Source: Incurvaria masculella (lineage: Eukaryota > Arthropoda > Insecta > Lepidoptera > Incurvariidae). Taken from it: 64,000 nucleotides of DNA. Under the pieces are notes generated by a model that was given only the letters and a program-made list of their open reading frames with translations, ran no database searches and had not been told where the DNA came from. The position numbers were made by a program, and so were the translations under genes. This document shows, in pieces, positions 10,442-22,016 of this stretch. How positions within the stretch are numbered: position 1 is the first letter of the stretch; each line of letters opens with the position of its first letter. The stretch lies in the NCBI GenBank assembly GCA_946894095.1, contig OX335652.1, positions 10,067,001 to 10,131,000 of the forward strand, read 5' to 3'.

Positions 10442-11240
10442 ATTATCAATCCCACTTGTGTTATTATCATAGCTTAGAAATAACTATCCCTTATTTTAAT
10501 TCCGATGGTGCGTGTTCGATCGTTTAGTTGACCAATGTTTGTTTACATTGAACAGTCAGACATGAACTATCAAATATGCGTGTCTTATTTGACAGACAAT
10601 TTATCGTTTTCACCATCGCGAATTTTTTATAAACACATTGTCAATTTGACTAGAATTATTCGTTGAGTAGATATAGGTTTGACTCCATAATTTGTCTGAC
10701 TAATAGCCACAAAATAAAAAACAAATCTTGACAACTTATCATCTTGACAGCTCTTTGTTTGTAAACAGTCTATGGCCACCTCCTAAGCACTTCTTCTTTG
10801 TTTTCATGTGATCCTGAAATCATATCCCGTGAAAGCTGTTGCGGATCCTTCACCAGTTCGCCGACCGGTCTGAGTTGGCGACCGACTCGGATCGTCGGTA
10901 TACTAGTAGGCTTCTTAAAGCTGCGAAGCGGACCCGCGAGTCTGGTAGGATGTTTTAATCCTTTGAATAGGTATAGGAATCCAAGCGGATGAATGCACAC
11001 CGATGAATAAGAAGGAGAAAGATAAGTGTGACCGTAGAGTGTGTCCTCTTATTGTTATCTTTCTATTATAATATGTTTGGTACAAATATTTAAATATTTT
11101 TTGTAATAAATGATAATACGTGTTCCTTCCATCAATCTTTCGCGCGTCGTGCATAGCCTACAAGCTTTTAGATTGTAGCGTGACCACGGTGTGAATGCGA
11201 GCGTGTACGGAAGGTTGATGCTTGTTTGAGAAAGGTAAAC
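10442..11240. other. Spacer between PTP duplicates, with an unassigned GC-richer block
   Basis: 10770-11000 has overlapping frames on both strands (76 codons minus, 64 codons plus) with no recognised domain, in GC-richer sequence than its neighbours. It may be a retroelement end carried with the duplication. The rest is AT-rich. Confidence 0.3.
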
Positions 11241-12157
11241 TTAGACAATAAGATTTGTTATAAACCTCATATAGCTCCGCGCTCGGTTATTTTTCTCGAC
11301 ATAGGCTTCGAGCAATTGGCAACACAACACATAGTCGTCTACTCTGTTCATGGACCCATATTTCTGCTGGCGGACTTTCTTGACAACACTCGGCAGTGAT
11401 ATGGTTCCTGTTTTCTCGAATTGAGCAACACATATGTCGAACAGACAAAATACCGCACAGCTACCGACACCGTTTATGCACTGCGCAATCATAGGAGCAA
11501 TTTTTTTGTGAGTAGCTTGTCTCTTCAGCTGAAAATACATGTCTCTTACATTACAAAAAAATCTAGAAGGTCTTCCAGCTGATAAGAAAAGTTGTCCCTT
11601 GGCCAAGCGGTGTACTGGTAGTGGGATATTTTGTGTTCGCGGCCAAACTGGTCGGTCAGACACAACAAAGTTAACTTGTAGTGTGGTTCGATACTAACCT
11701 CTAAAGTCTTAACCTCAAGCTTATCACGCACTGGCACACAACCCTTTTCCGGGGCCCGAAATTGGTAACGGATATTGTCACTTGATTCACGCATCGTCAC
11801 TACGATTTGGACCTTGTGGTCCACGGCTTGCCAAAACTTATCGCGGGCATCTTCTGGTAGGACTTTCATGCAAATATACTTCCGCTCGATGTCATAACCA
11901 TCGATGAAAGTGGCATTAAGGTTTGTCTCCTGACCCATAACGGTCCTGATCTTCACTCGACACTGAAGATAACGCACAATCTGAAATCCACCAAAGTTTT
12001 TACTCTCCATCTCGTTATGAATCGAAGCACTGCACAGATTATTATTTGTGTTAGAAACTATAGAGTAATATTCCTTGATGATACTGGTTATGGAATTGGA
12101 TTTCTTCATAAAACCTAGGAAATCTTTTCCGTTCGTAGTTCGAGCGTTTTTCTCCAT
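11241..12157 (-). pseudogene. PTP-like (bracovirus-type) gene, one frameshift, catalytically dead
   Basis: Starts at the ATG 12157-12155 and reads 203 codons before a frameshift at the 7-A run 11555-11561; the rest of the domain follows in the shifted frame to 11241. Features in order: N-terminal helix with SITSIIKEYYSIV; NATFIDGYD at residues 81-89 (equivalent of NxxYVDGY); FWQAVDHKVQIVVTM at 108-122 (FWxMVxxxxxxxIVMxT); HYQYTAWPRDN at 179-189, where the WPD Asp is Arg; then AQCINGVGSCAVF replacing HCSAGxGRT, so Cys stays but His and Arg are gone. Length matches bracovirus PTPs (around 300 residues). Even with the frame intact it should not hydrolyse phosphotyrosine. The run length differs by one base from its duplicate, so a sequencing or assembly error or recent loss are both possible. 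Confidence 0.85.
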
Positions 12158-13020
12158 TATTCAAATTAACATAAATACTCTTAATTTTGTCAATAAGTTC
12201 CCAAAGTAAGGTCCATAGTCACTTATGCTACATAAGGGTTATCAAGTTGACTCACCTATGAACTTATAATCTCACTTATGAGTAGTCACTCGAGGGCAGC
12301 ACTTTTTCAATTGACAGCAGTCGCAGGGACGTACCAATCAACACAGAGCAGCGAATTACCGTACTCCTTCACCAGTGCGCGCCTTTATAAAGCCGAAAGT
12401 ACTAATAATAGTTGAAACCCAATTTCAGTACGCTGCGCTGTATCGATATCAGCTTGCACGTAAACCAACGCTAAGGGCATCTCCAGTTAGACGAACGGTC
12501 GCTTAAAATGCTCTGTGGACCAATCATTGCTGACTCAGGTTGTTTACGCTCTCGTAGACTTCGGGTGTGTTCGGCTGAAATAGTGTCTGTTTGGTCAGCA
12601 GCGTGCGAAGCGAACTCTACCCAAGGCACCGACTTCAAAAGATGATAAAAATTAAGAAATTGTACATAATTAGTTAGAATTAAAATAGCTTTTCGTACAT
12701 TAATTAAAAGTAACCAATTATTTTTTGCTTTTTAGTTCCGGTTTTTTTGAAGGCGGTCCTTTTTTTATTTAAAAATATTTTATTTTTTGCTTTTTAGTGG
12801 TGGCGTAACTTTTGACTCAAGGTGGGCGAGCCCTCCTGCTCAACTTCACATACAAAGTGGAAAGAAGATATACATACATATACAATACAATACAATACAA
12901 TGAACGAGCATTAGCAGAAATGAAACCATTGAGAAATGTCATTTCTGACGAAAGGTAGACCGGTAACTATCTGGATTCATGAGTTCACGGTTGATACGTA
13001 CGATAATTGATACGATGAGA
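12158..13020. other. Upstream flank of PTP-like locus, non-coding
   Basis: Contains AT-rich stretches and a short 'atacaatacaatacaatacaa' run near 12880. No gene or recognised element. Confidence 0.3.
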
Positions 13021-13026
13021 TCACGT

Positions 13027-13118
13027 GAGATAGAGTGCTGTGACAGACGGACGGACGGACGGACAGCGGAAGCTTAGTAATAGGGTTCCGTTGGTGCCCT
13101 TTGGGAACGGAACCCTAA
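13027..13118 (+). mobile_element. 'gaagggttccgtacc' repeat, partial copy 2
   Basis: Only the 3' third is present: 'gtgctgtgacagacggacgg', a GACG run and '…aacggaaccctaaaa'. Confidence 0.75.
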
Positions 13119-14750
13119 AATGACAAAACAACGAATGACCGGAACCGCTGAGCTTCTGAATTTCTCATCCTTCTATCGTTCCGGATAGTCTGTTTCTTGC
13201 GTAAGTTTAAGTTGTATGAAAATGTGTATATATCGGTATCGTTTATCCCCCCTTAACAGTTGAATTTTGTAAAATTCGTTGTGAGCGAGCCTTTTCGTCT
13301 TAACAAGAAGTCACTGAAAATTTTAAGTTTCGAGGATAATTGGTTTCAGAGATCTCAACATGAGTGGTTTTCGCCTAAATGTGTTAATTTCGACCTGTTT
13401 TACCCCCCTTATAGTATAATTTCCAAAAATATTTTCTTCTTAAGCATTCCCATCTAAAACAAAACATACTCTGACATTTCTGGGTTCAGCGGCTCTAGAG
13501 ATACAAATGTGTACAATTTGCCCTCTTTTACCCCCCTTGAATACCCCCAACAGTTGAAGTAAAAAAAAACCTCTCATACTGAGCAATCTCACCCGAAAAG
13601 AAAGCTACTGCAACTAAAAAATCACTACTATACTTTATCTATTACTATATCTTGCCTCCTAAGGCAGAGTTTTTGGAACTTCTGTTCAAGGTTAGAAGAT
13701 ACAGTAAAAAGTTAGGGCCCACATCTGAATCCGATCCTGGTCCACTGTAGTGATGGTCGACAACGAAGTATGGCCTACTGCGCAATCGATAAGTGTATAT
13801 CAGAATATTTCCAAACAAAGAAAGTAAATGTATTTTCGACGGTGTCAAAATTAAGAAAAGAGAGGTTTAACTGTTTGTCTGACTTGAAGTATTACTTTTT
13901 TGCTACTCTTCTTTATATGAGTTTATGTTAAAGAATGATCAGTATTGTAATTGACTTTAGGCGAAATGGATCTCAAGGAATTCATTTGATTGTATCTTGT
14001 CCTAGTTTATATTAATGTTTGTTCAAAGATTATTTATAGGTAAATTAGGCTAAGATTTGTATAAATGATGAGTATTTACATGAGTAATTTGTAAGTATCT
14101 TCGTTATTATTTCTCCAAAGACCCATATCGTATCGATTATTTAACAGTTGCCTTATATCGTTATACGGCATCTGAGCATTAACATTCAATTATTAATAGT
14201 AAATTATCAGCAGTAAACATTTGGATAAGGCTTTCGAGAGTCGTGATGAAAAGTCACAGTACAAGTAATACTTTTTATTAGAAACATGTGCATGACAGAA
14301 CACTCATTAATCACGTTGAAATACTAACTACATACTTACAACTAATTAAGGCTTCAGTAGCAGTTCCAAAAAATTAAGGAAACCTACCACCTTCTCACTA
14401 TTTCAGTCACAATTTCCAAGGAATGTTCCTGAGAGGTACACATATTCCAATTAATAACACCCAAGAGTTTAGTTTTCCTTCAATCGCTGGTTAGAATTTA
14501 TATTTGGTACTAACTAACCGCAAGACACATCACACTGTATTACGAATAAGTCTTAGCACAATCATTGGAATATCAAACTTTCAAACTGAACTATAATTTG
14601 AATATAGAGACAGTCTTGAATGAAAGTTTTACAAACTATCAAATGCTACTGATAAGGCGTACAACATCCAAAATTTGAACATCCAATATTGGTCCTTCCA
14701 TACTTTCTAAGCCGTATGGTATAATACTTAAAATTGTGAACTACAAACTA
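13119..14750. other. Non-coding; no assigned element
   Basis: A 65-codon plus frame (13260-13457) and a 67-codon minus frame (13848-13645) show no domain. Pyrimidine runs such as 'cccccctt' recur at 13246, 13405 and 13535, suggesting an internally repeated, unidentified element between about 13240 and 13560. Confidence 0.3.
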
Positions 14751-14756
14751 TAAAAG

Positions 14757-15711
14757 CTAAAGTTCTGATAAGGAGCTTCCGTTAACATAAGTCTTAGCTA
14801 ATTGGTAACACAACAGATAGAGTTCGACCCGATTAATGGTCCCAACTTTTTTCTGTCTCACTTTCCCAAGTGCACTCGACAGTGATAACACTCCGGTCAT
14901 CTTAAAGAGCGTGACACAGATGTCCAAAACACAATACACTTCAAAACCAGCAGACTCGTCAAGAGAGTGCACCAGCATCGGTGGAGGTTTTCTCCCAGGC
15001 GCGCGTTTCCTTAACACACCCATAGATGTTATCGACATCGCGTTAAAACTGGACAAAGGCTTCTGGCTGGTGAGCGAACTTGTTCCTCGGCCACGCGGTG
15101 TATTGGAAGTGATAAACCATCCGGAAGTACTTTGACCTTCTGTCAGTTTTCGTTACTCCCAACACCGTCAACGTGTATTGAGAGTGGATTTGAATTTTAT
15201 GAGTCTTGACCTTGAAATCGCTACAAGATAAAGTGAAGTATTCTTTCGGGGACCAGTATTGATAGCTGTCTTCGGCTAACTGACAGGTCATCACAACTAT
15301 CCGCACGCCGTTGTCCTACAGTAGATGCCAGAAAGTGTTGAACTCTTGCGCGCGCGGATTTCTGATGCACAGGAACTTGTTATCGGTATCATAGCTGTCC
15401 AAGAAGCATGCGCCCAGCACCGCTTCATTGTTACTAGGCTTTGTACGGCGTCGAAGGAATGGCACCATCGAGAAGCACCATTTGATCTTCCAGTCCTCGT
15501 CCTGGTCTGGTCTGTGGCTTGTTCTTTTTCCCTGCAAAGTCATCGAATTGAATTCTGCGATAATGTGTTCTTCCAAAAAGTCACTGTTCTCCATAGTTTC
15601 GTTGCAGGATGCTGTGTTTCTGTTAGGAAGAAAACAACTGTGTAGATTAACTGGCAACGAACAATCCACGTAATAGCGCCTGTTAGCACAAAAGCTGTTT
15701 AAAAACTTCAA
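14757..15711 (-). pseudogene. PTP-like (bracovirus-type) gene with one stop and one frameshift
   Basis: Three open pieces on the minus strand belong to one gene: 15711-15316, 15306-15043 (same frame, separated by a single TAG near 15318-15316) and 15056-14757 (shifted frame). The likely start is the internal ATG that begins MENSDFLEEHI, matching the N-terminus of the 12157 locus. Landmarks: FLDSYDTDNKFLC (NxxYVDGY region), FNTFWHLL at the stop, then RIVVMTCQL, YHFQYTAWPRNK (WPD Asp replaced by Arg), and VHSLDESAGFEVY where VHCSAGxGRTG is expected: Cys is Ser and the P-loop Arg is absent. It ends in helices LGKVRQKKVGTINRV. Inactive, and broken twice. Confidence 0.85.
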
Positions 15712-15714
15712 AGT

Positions 15715-16763
15715 TCAGCTCGCTCCGATAGAGAGTTCGTCCTCGAGCACACTTTACTTTAAACTAACGTTTGTTTAATGGCGAGGAGCCTTTTATACAT
15801 TGCATTGTGAGACATTATGCAAATAAGCACCCTCATCAGCCTTTAGATTGTTAACTCTATCGTTAAATTTCATTTAATTACCAGTATTCAACAACGTTTT
15901 TGTTTCCCTGACGTTAACAGTAGTTTTCCAATTAGTAAAATGTTTCATTTGCAATGTAAATTTCACTGCGGACATTCAGCTCCACTCTCTAAAATCAAAT
16001 TAGTGTAAAACCACTAATTAATAGTCAATAACTACTATTTTGAGATGTCTAAAGTATACGACCAGTAATAAGTGGTTATTAACTTTTCAATTAGTAAAAA
16101 TGAATACAAATTGTAATAGTGAATTTTTCAATAATTAAAAAGTGTAATTTAATGCTAAAAATATAAAAGTGATTATTTTACTAATTGTTGAGTAAAATTA
16201 AAAAAAAAAGTTTTAAGGAATAAAGAATTGAAAATTCGACTAGTTAAAAAAGTCAATTTTTTACTAATGAAAAATTAAAACAGAAAGCGCCATTCGGCAT
16301 TTGCCGAGGTGGACGGTAGATTTCTCTTAATTGAGGAAAATTTAATTAACCAGAAATTTGTCGTTTTTGACTGCATAATTTGACGATAAATGAATTATCT
16401 GTTTTACAATACACAATATATATATATTTTTTCAATCTATAATAAAAATAATATCAGTAATAATCGATGTAAAGTACAAGTGACATAGGTCAAGTTGAAG
16501 GTAATTTGATCAGATTTAACATGAATTTTTCAGAAATGAGCTATCACTTCTCAGTCAAAATTTATTAACGAATAGAGTCAACAAACCTATAATCTTTACG
16601 ATTTTGAGAAAAAAATTAAATGGTCACCATTTGTAAACTAATCGACTGATTTTACTCATCTTCGAACTTGTCCAAGAGATTTAGCCAAAGAATACGTGTA
16701 CTAAGTTTCATTAAGATCCCTTGAAAATTTTGGGAGCTATCATGTATACAAGCCACGTTATTT

Positions 16764-16811
<48 letters not shown>

Positions 16812-17045
16812 TAAACCTTTGAGCCAATGCCATTTTTGAGGCTTACTCGAATAAATAAGTGATAAAATGACAAAATTTCGTGTAAATTCCGACACGTGCG
16901 CGAATGCAATAGATAGATTTATGACATATACCTAAAATTGAAATGAAAAAATGAAGTTTTCATTGTTGTGAAAACTTTATTATTTATTATTAATTATTTA
17001 TTTCTTCTTATATAACTTTATTTACATGCTTAGAAAAATAGAAAT
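15715..17045. other. Very AT-rich spacer with an (AT)n microsatellite
   Basis: Recurrent short words such as 'attagtaaaa' and 'actaatta' between 15870 and 16290, in both orientations, look like low-complexity amplification. A pure AT dinucleotide run lies at 16768-16806. No gene. Confidence 0.5.
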
Positions 17046-17050
17046 TATTT

Positions 17051-17452
17051 TTATTTATTTGACTCCATATCCTCATCGCTTGGAGGATCAGTAGAATCGA
17101 CGAAAGTGATGTTCACATGCACCGATGAAACAAGATTGAATGGCGTAACATCCATGTCATAGATATAGACGTCCATGAAATTATAAAAGAATCGAAGCTT
17201 ATCAGGGTAGTCGAGATTGAAGACATAAAAAACCTTGTACAGCAAATTAAAGCTAGTAACACGTTTTCCTTTGTCAGGTACATTCAAAAACCAACCATCT
17301 CCATTAATAAATGTATTATGAATGGATGATTGGCTAGCAGCTGCGACCAAGTAGGGCTGAACACTGGTTGTACTTTTAGCACTAGTATCTTGCAAAAAAT
17401 GCTCCAAATTAGTATCCTCCAAGAAATGTAATACAAAATATGAATACTTCAA
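17051..17452 (-). CDS. Hypothetical protein, acidic C-terminus, possibly transposon-derived
   Basis: 133 codons from ATG 17452. Not recognised with certainty. The segment VQPYLVAAASQSSIHNTFINGDGWFLNV…FNLLYKVFYVFNLDYPDKLRFFYNFMDVYIYD recalls the C-terminal region of uncharacterised, repeated animal proteins in which 'LFKxxYVFxxxYPxxLxxFxxFLxxxIY' precedes an acidic tail; here the tail is STDPPSDEDMESNK. Such proteins are often multi-copy and of mobile-element origin. No signal peptide or membrane segment. Upstream (17453-17880) there is no continuation in the same frame, but an acceptor-spliced start cannot be excluded. Function unknown. Confidence 0.4.
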   Translation of the reverse strand: MKYSYFVLHFLEDTNLEHFLQDTSAKSTTSVQPYLVAAASQSSIHNTFINGDGWFLNVPDKGKRVTSFNLLYKVFYVFNLDYPDKLRFFYNFMDVYIYDMDVTPFNLVSSVHVNITFVDSTDPPSDEDMESNK

Positions 17453-17454
17453 CT

Positions 17455-18300
17455 TTTTCTATTTTAATATTGACTTACTAGCAACCCGCAGTCACTATGT
17501 GACTGCCGAGAATTAAGATGATAAAAAAAAATACAATAATAAGAAACAAAATAACAATAAAGTATGCACTTACTTAATTACAGAAGAGCCAGTGCCACCA
17601 TTTCTTCAACGAAGCGCTTTCTCGAGCACATAATTAACAGCTTGCCCTTTTTCAACTCGTACATTCGTACAACTCGTTCTGGGGTTTCTGGGTTTTCTGT
17701 TTTTAAGAATATGAATGCTCATTTGAAGCTCCAAAACTTCAGCAGCTAGCTCTAGCCTTTCTTCGGGAGAATACATGTCAAGACGTTTGGCCCAGATGCA
17801 ATTTACTAACGAAATAAACGTCCTGAGAGTCTCCTTTATTTTATCGGTCGCCGGGTTGCAATGTTTTCAAATTTAGGTAACAAAGTTACACATACAATGA
17901 ACGGAACTTTCAACCTTCTATACCAGGAATATAATTCATTTTTCGTTATCTAGCGGTATCCATACATTAGTACACTTCCAGTTCGGATAAAAAAATTGGA
18001 AAAAAATGACCTTCATCTGATACTTTGAATCCAATTGATCTAAATAATCTACTTCTGGCGTAAAACAACGTGAGGTTAATGCCATGCAATATGATAATAA
18101 AATTCACTCAAAATCAGAGAACCTTGTGTATTCTAAACTTATCGGCGTATTAAATATACTGCCCTCATCGTGAGCAAGACAGACATTTACATTTGAGACA
18201 TTGTATTGAGAATTGTTAGTAGAGCAATACCAAGTATTCTTCTTAGCATAAGAAATATTGTGACTGGAAAAATACTGTCTTTAGAGTAAACTAGCATACC
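17455..18300. other. Non-coding flank of the hypothetical gene
   Basis: AT-rich. A 61-codon plus frame at 17564-17749 has no domain. No repeat recognised. Confidence 0.3.
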
Positions 18301-18410
18301 CAGCCCGCTTCGCCGGGCTTTATTCTGGTTTAGAAATTAATACAAAGCTAAGTTCCTAGTACCGGTAAGTCCCCGGTAACCGATAAAGTAATTTTCTTTA
18401 TCGGTTACCA
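18300..18410 (+). mobile_element. 'cccgcttcgccgggc' repeat end plus hairpin
   Basis: The palindromic word 'cccgcttcgccggg' (18302-18317), common at the 3' ends of insect SINEs or Helitrons, is followed by a short hairpin formed by 'ccggtaaccgataaag' and 'ctttatcggttacc' (18374-18411). Boundaries are not clear. Confidence 0.4.
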
Positions 18411-18562
18411 GATTTTTAGTCGCCTCTCCTAGCCCACAGAGATCTACACGCTAGCCAGCGCTGACTAAGCGGTCACCCATCCAAGTACTAACCACAGTGA
18501 ATGCTGATTAACTTGGATGATCGCTGGAGTCAGATGCGTGCCACGTGGCTATCTCTGCCGCT
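18411..18562 (-). mobile_element. 5S rRNA-derived sequence (SINE3-type head)
   Basis: On the minus strand the order 'gatcatccaagttaatcagc' - 'gtggttagtacttggatggg' - 'tgaccgcttag' parallels 5S rRNA from its A-box region through the C-box (5S: GATC…AAxTxAAGCAGC…GGTTAGTACTTxGATGGGxGACCGC). It is too divergent in the first third and lacks 5S pairing partners, so it is not a functional 5S gene. It best fits a 5S-derived SINE or a 5S pseudogene. The internal promoter boxes are recognisable, meaning RNA polymerase III would have driven the source copy. Confidence 0.65.
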
Positions 18563-18760
18563 TTTGCATATTTTCATAGTCAAAAATACGTACATATGAC
18601 ATAGTCAATAATACCTCCAAAAAAACGTTCCTGAAAGGATTTTTCGAAATTCCAATTATTGTCGGAGTTAGAGCTTATTTTGTGACGCGCCGACAAAGCA
18701 AATCCGGTTGCGCGCGACTTGTCCTCAAACTTTAAATGCGTTTTTCTCGGAACTACTTGT

Positions 18761-19066
18761 TAGGGTTCCGTACCCAAAGGGTGAAAACGGAACCCTATTA
18801 CTAAGCCTCCGCTGTCCGTCCGTCCGTCCGTCCGTCCGTCCGTCCGTCCGTCCGTCTGTCACAGGGCTGTATCTTATGAACCATAATAGGTAGGCAGCTG
18901 GAATTTTCACAGAGTGTGTATTTATTTTGCCGCTATAACAAAAAATAGGTAAAATCAAAAAAATATAAAAAATTAAGGGGGGCCCCATACAAAAAACGTG
19001 ATTTTTTTGGTGTTGATGGTACTGAACCCTTCGTGTGCGAGTCTGACTCACACTTGGCCAGTTTTT
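18761..19066 (-). mobile_element. 'gaagggttccgtacc' repeat, copy 3
   Basis: Reverse-oriented full-length copy, starting 'tagggttccgtacccaaagg' and ending 'cacttggccag'. Its (CCGT)n array (about nine units at 18804-18856) is among the longest in the window and creates the SVRPSVRPSVRP and DGRTDGRTDGRT pseudo-ORFs on the two strands. Confidence 0.85.
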
Positions 19067-19069
19067 TAG

Positions 19070-19880
19070 AAATATAATATCTCAAGTTCTACTCAATCGA
19101 TTCACTTGACATTTCATACAGAATTTCTTTATCTTCTTCTTTTTTTACTATATAAAAATAAGTCGGCTTTTCCTTCCTGACGCTATAACTCCAGAACGCA
19201 CGAACTGATTTCCACGGTTTTGCATTCGGTGAAAAGGTCTCGGGCTCCGTGAGGTTTACAGCAAATTTCAACAGAACAGCGGGAAAATCCTTTTTTTACA
19301 TACAGCGCCATCTCTGATACATAGCATATACTACAAACCAATATTTTAAGTAGATGGCGCCGGTGCGTGATACATTGTTTGACAGCTACTCATTACTGAA
19401 AAAGCGGGAAAATCTTTTTTTACATACAGCGCCATCTCTGATACATAGCATGTACCACCACCCAAGGTGCAAAAAAATTACCAAGATTGTTCCTTACATC
19501 GCGTGCGCTGCGAAAACTATTCACGCTAGAACAAAATGATGTACTACAATTTTATAGAACACATTATTATCTACAAAAAATATCGCGACAGCATACATCT
19601 AACTATTATAGTTATGTCACAATAAGTGTGCATTTATTTTAAAATAAAAATTTAAATACCGCCGCTAGAAAAGGCTCTTTATTTGTACCTAGATATTAAT
19701 CCTTATCAAAATAAATAAATTCTTATTTAAGACTGTTTCAATACCTTTATATCAATTGAGAACTGTTTCTGTACATTTTTGTTTTTTTTTTATATATGAA
19801 TATATTTAAAGGTCGAAACTAATTTGTTAATGCAACATGTCCACAACAAAATACAATTTGAATAGTAAAACCTAGCCAGT
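19070..19880. other. Non-coding with a local duplication
   Basis: The phrase 'tttttttacatacagcgccatctctgatacatagca' region occurs twice (about 19292-19326 and 19416-19450), a tandem-like duplication about 124 bp apart. 60-codon frames here show no domain. Confidence 0.45.
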
Positions 19881-20770
19881 TAGGTAGAATATTTCCTCGA
19901 ACGAAGCCGACGGCGGGATCGTTCCCATTACACTCGCAGCATTGCCTCTCTGGACAGCGAGGCTGATACGCTGTAAAAGGTAAGCAGCGGCACGCTTGTC
20001 ACCGGATGACTCACCTTTATATTACTTTTTGAATTATTCGATTCGGACATTTCATTCGAAAGATATCATGAGTTTAAAAATTAGAAAAAACTCCGCTCGG
20101 CCAACTAGGTATGCGGTTTAGAGTTTGTAGGCGTCACTCAGAGGTACGGGAGGGGAATCAGTCGGCTCCCTACGCAGCAGCCGTGTGCGGAATTTAAGAA
20201 ATTGTCACTTGATAATATTTTGTCGCTTGATGATAATAATTAGTTTAGTAGGTAACTAAACGCATTCAAAAAGTTCTTTTCAGAACTAAACCCATTAATA
20301 TATGTTGTACATTTAGTTATCCTAATAAATCAGTGACTTAAATAGTTTTTATGATTTTGGATTAAATACTTTTTTTTGTACTTTGTAGGTGTAGGACATT
20401 CTCCAAAGACATTTTCAAAAGCCATAACATTTTTCAAACATGTCTAACGACCGCGGTAATCTCAAAAGTATCATAATAAAAGTTAAGCTAATTATTTAGT
20501 GAAAAATAAAACAACATCATATAGTGTTTACTCCCTGGCTTAACTCAATAAATTATTTATTTAATGGCTTTTGTTTTGTGGTTATGACCTTTTTACAATA
20601 ATTAATAGTATGAAAAATACGTAAAAGTAAAAAATACAAAAAAAGAAAAAAATATATTCACAAAATTTGTTATTTTTATTTCAAATATTTCAATGTAGGT
20701 ATGTGCTCTTTTTTTAGGAACTCTACGTTAGAAGGGTTTAATTGTGTATCATTGTGACAAAATAATATTT
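19881..20770. other. Retroelement-like block then AT-rich spacer
   Basis: 19895-20010 is GC-richer and carries 'attacactcgcagcattgcc' and 'ctctggacagcgaggc', words I associate with lepidopteran LINE 3' regions. The rest is AT-rich and featureless. Confidence 0.35.
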
Positions 20771-21470
20771 TTTGAATTATATTATGCCCGTGCAAAGCCG
20801 GGACGGGCTGCTAGTACATAATAGTATCGCACTACCAATAGTTTTTGAAAAAAAAAATTTTTTTATATATTTTAAAAATTCTATATATTTTAATTTATTT
20901 ATTATTATAATAATTTTTATATATTTTAAAAAAATATCGCGTCCGGAAAAACACCTAAAATTTGGTCCTCTAAACCAGAATACATGCACAATACAATACC
21001 CCCATGAACTACAAAATTAAGAAAATACAATAAATATGAGATCAAAATTGCCATAATAATAATTATCATTCTTCCCCAATTCCCCGCAGTGACAGTCAAA
21101 TAAAATAGCATCAGTATACAGATACATCCGCGGCACTATAACTTACCTTGAAAACTACAATATGGTTAGTTATATACTTCAATATGCTTTTCATATACTT
21201 CAATATCCTTCAATATACTTTAATATCCTTCATTATACTTCAATATGTTTAATTAAATGACATAAATATACACGAAGAATATACTTCAATATATATCAAA
21301 ATACTTCAGTATACTTAAATATGTTTAATTAAATGACATAAATATACACGACGCACGTGTCAACAATAATTGTGTGAAGATTGTCCGAGAATTTCATTAA
21401 AATCGGTTCAGCCGTTTTGGAGTATATAAGGAACATACATACACATTTTCGCTTTTATATATATAGATGA
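20771..21470. mobile_element. Non-coding repeat with short ATACTTCAATAT tandem units
   Basis: Begins with 'gcccgtgcaaagccggga' (an end common to insect SINE/Helitron-type repeats) and includes at 21173-21330 about ten units of 'atacttcaatat' or 'ctttcaatatactt' variants, with a 'gtttaattaaatgacataaatatacacga' block twice (21247, 21330). It ends with 'gtccgagaatttcattaaaatcggttcagccg', another typical repeat tail. Its several frames are not coding. Confidence 0.55.
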
Positions 21471-21617
21471 CACCATTTTAACTAATCTACATATTTATTT
21501 TAAAATTAAAATCTACAGTATACAAAACCACAGTTCATTTTCCATTCAAAATGCAAAACAACACAAACATTGTCATAATCTCATAATTAAATTTACTTTA
21601 GAATACACTTAAGAGAT

Positions 21618-21796
21618 CGTAGGGGAGGGGGGGAAGGGAGACGGGCAAAGCAGGCCCCCTAAAAATAGTGAGGAAAAAAATGATTATGTCTCATTTCGCT
21701 TTTCTCGATGTTTGAACGGTTTGTTAACAAAAAAAAAATTTTTTTTGGGGGCCCACTTTGCCCCTAGGGGCCCGCTTTGCCCCTTCCCCCGCCCCT
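21618..21796. mobile_element. GC-rich inverted-repeat MITE
   Basis: A left end of 'aggggaggggggg…gggcaaagcaggccccct' is mirrored by a right end of 'aggggcccgctttgcccctt…cccct', with an AT-rich loop of about 90 bp. About 179 bp, non-coding, strongly contrasting in composition with its surroundings. Confidence 0.65.
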
Positions 21797-22016
21797 AAGT
21801 TACATAATTTGGAATTTTCATTATCTCTCGAAAACTAATTCTAAAACTGCCGAATAAAGTCCCTTTCCAAACGATCAGTCTTACTTAAAAAAGCTCCGTC
21901 ATTTTATGGTTATTTCCAAGCACCAATCTCACAACCCTAGATATCGTATCATCCTGTAGGAATAATGATATAGAAAATTGAATTTTAGCCGCCAAACAGA
22001 TTTTGAATAATTCAAA

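Noticed and set aside
18411..18562. Functional 5S rRNA gene
   Set aside because: Only the middle and 3' parts resemble 5S and the pairing 5' strand is missing or diverged.
18708..19051. Frames with RPSVRPSVRP and DGRTDGRTDGRT repeats
   Set aside because: Produced by the GACG/CCGT microsatellite of the interspersed repeat, not a protein gene.
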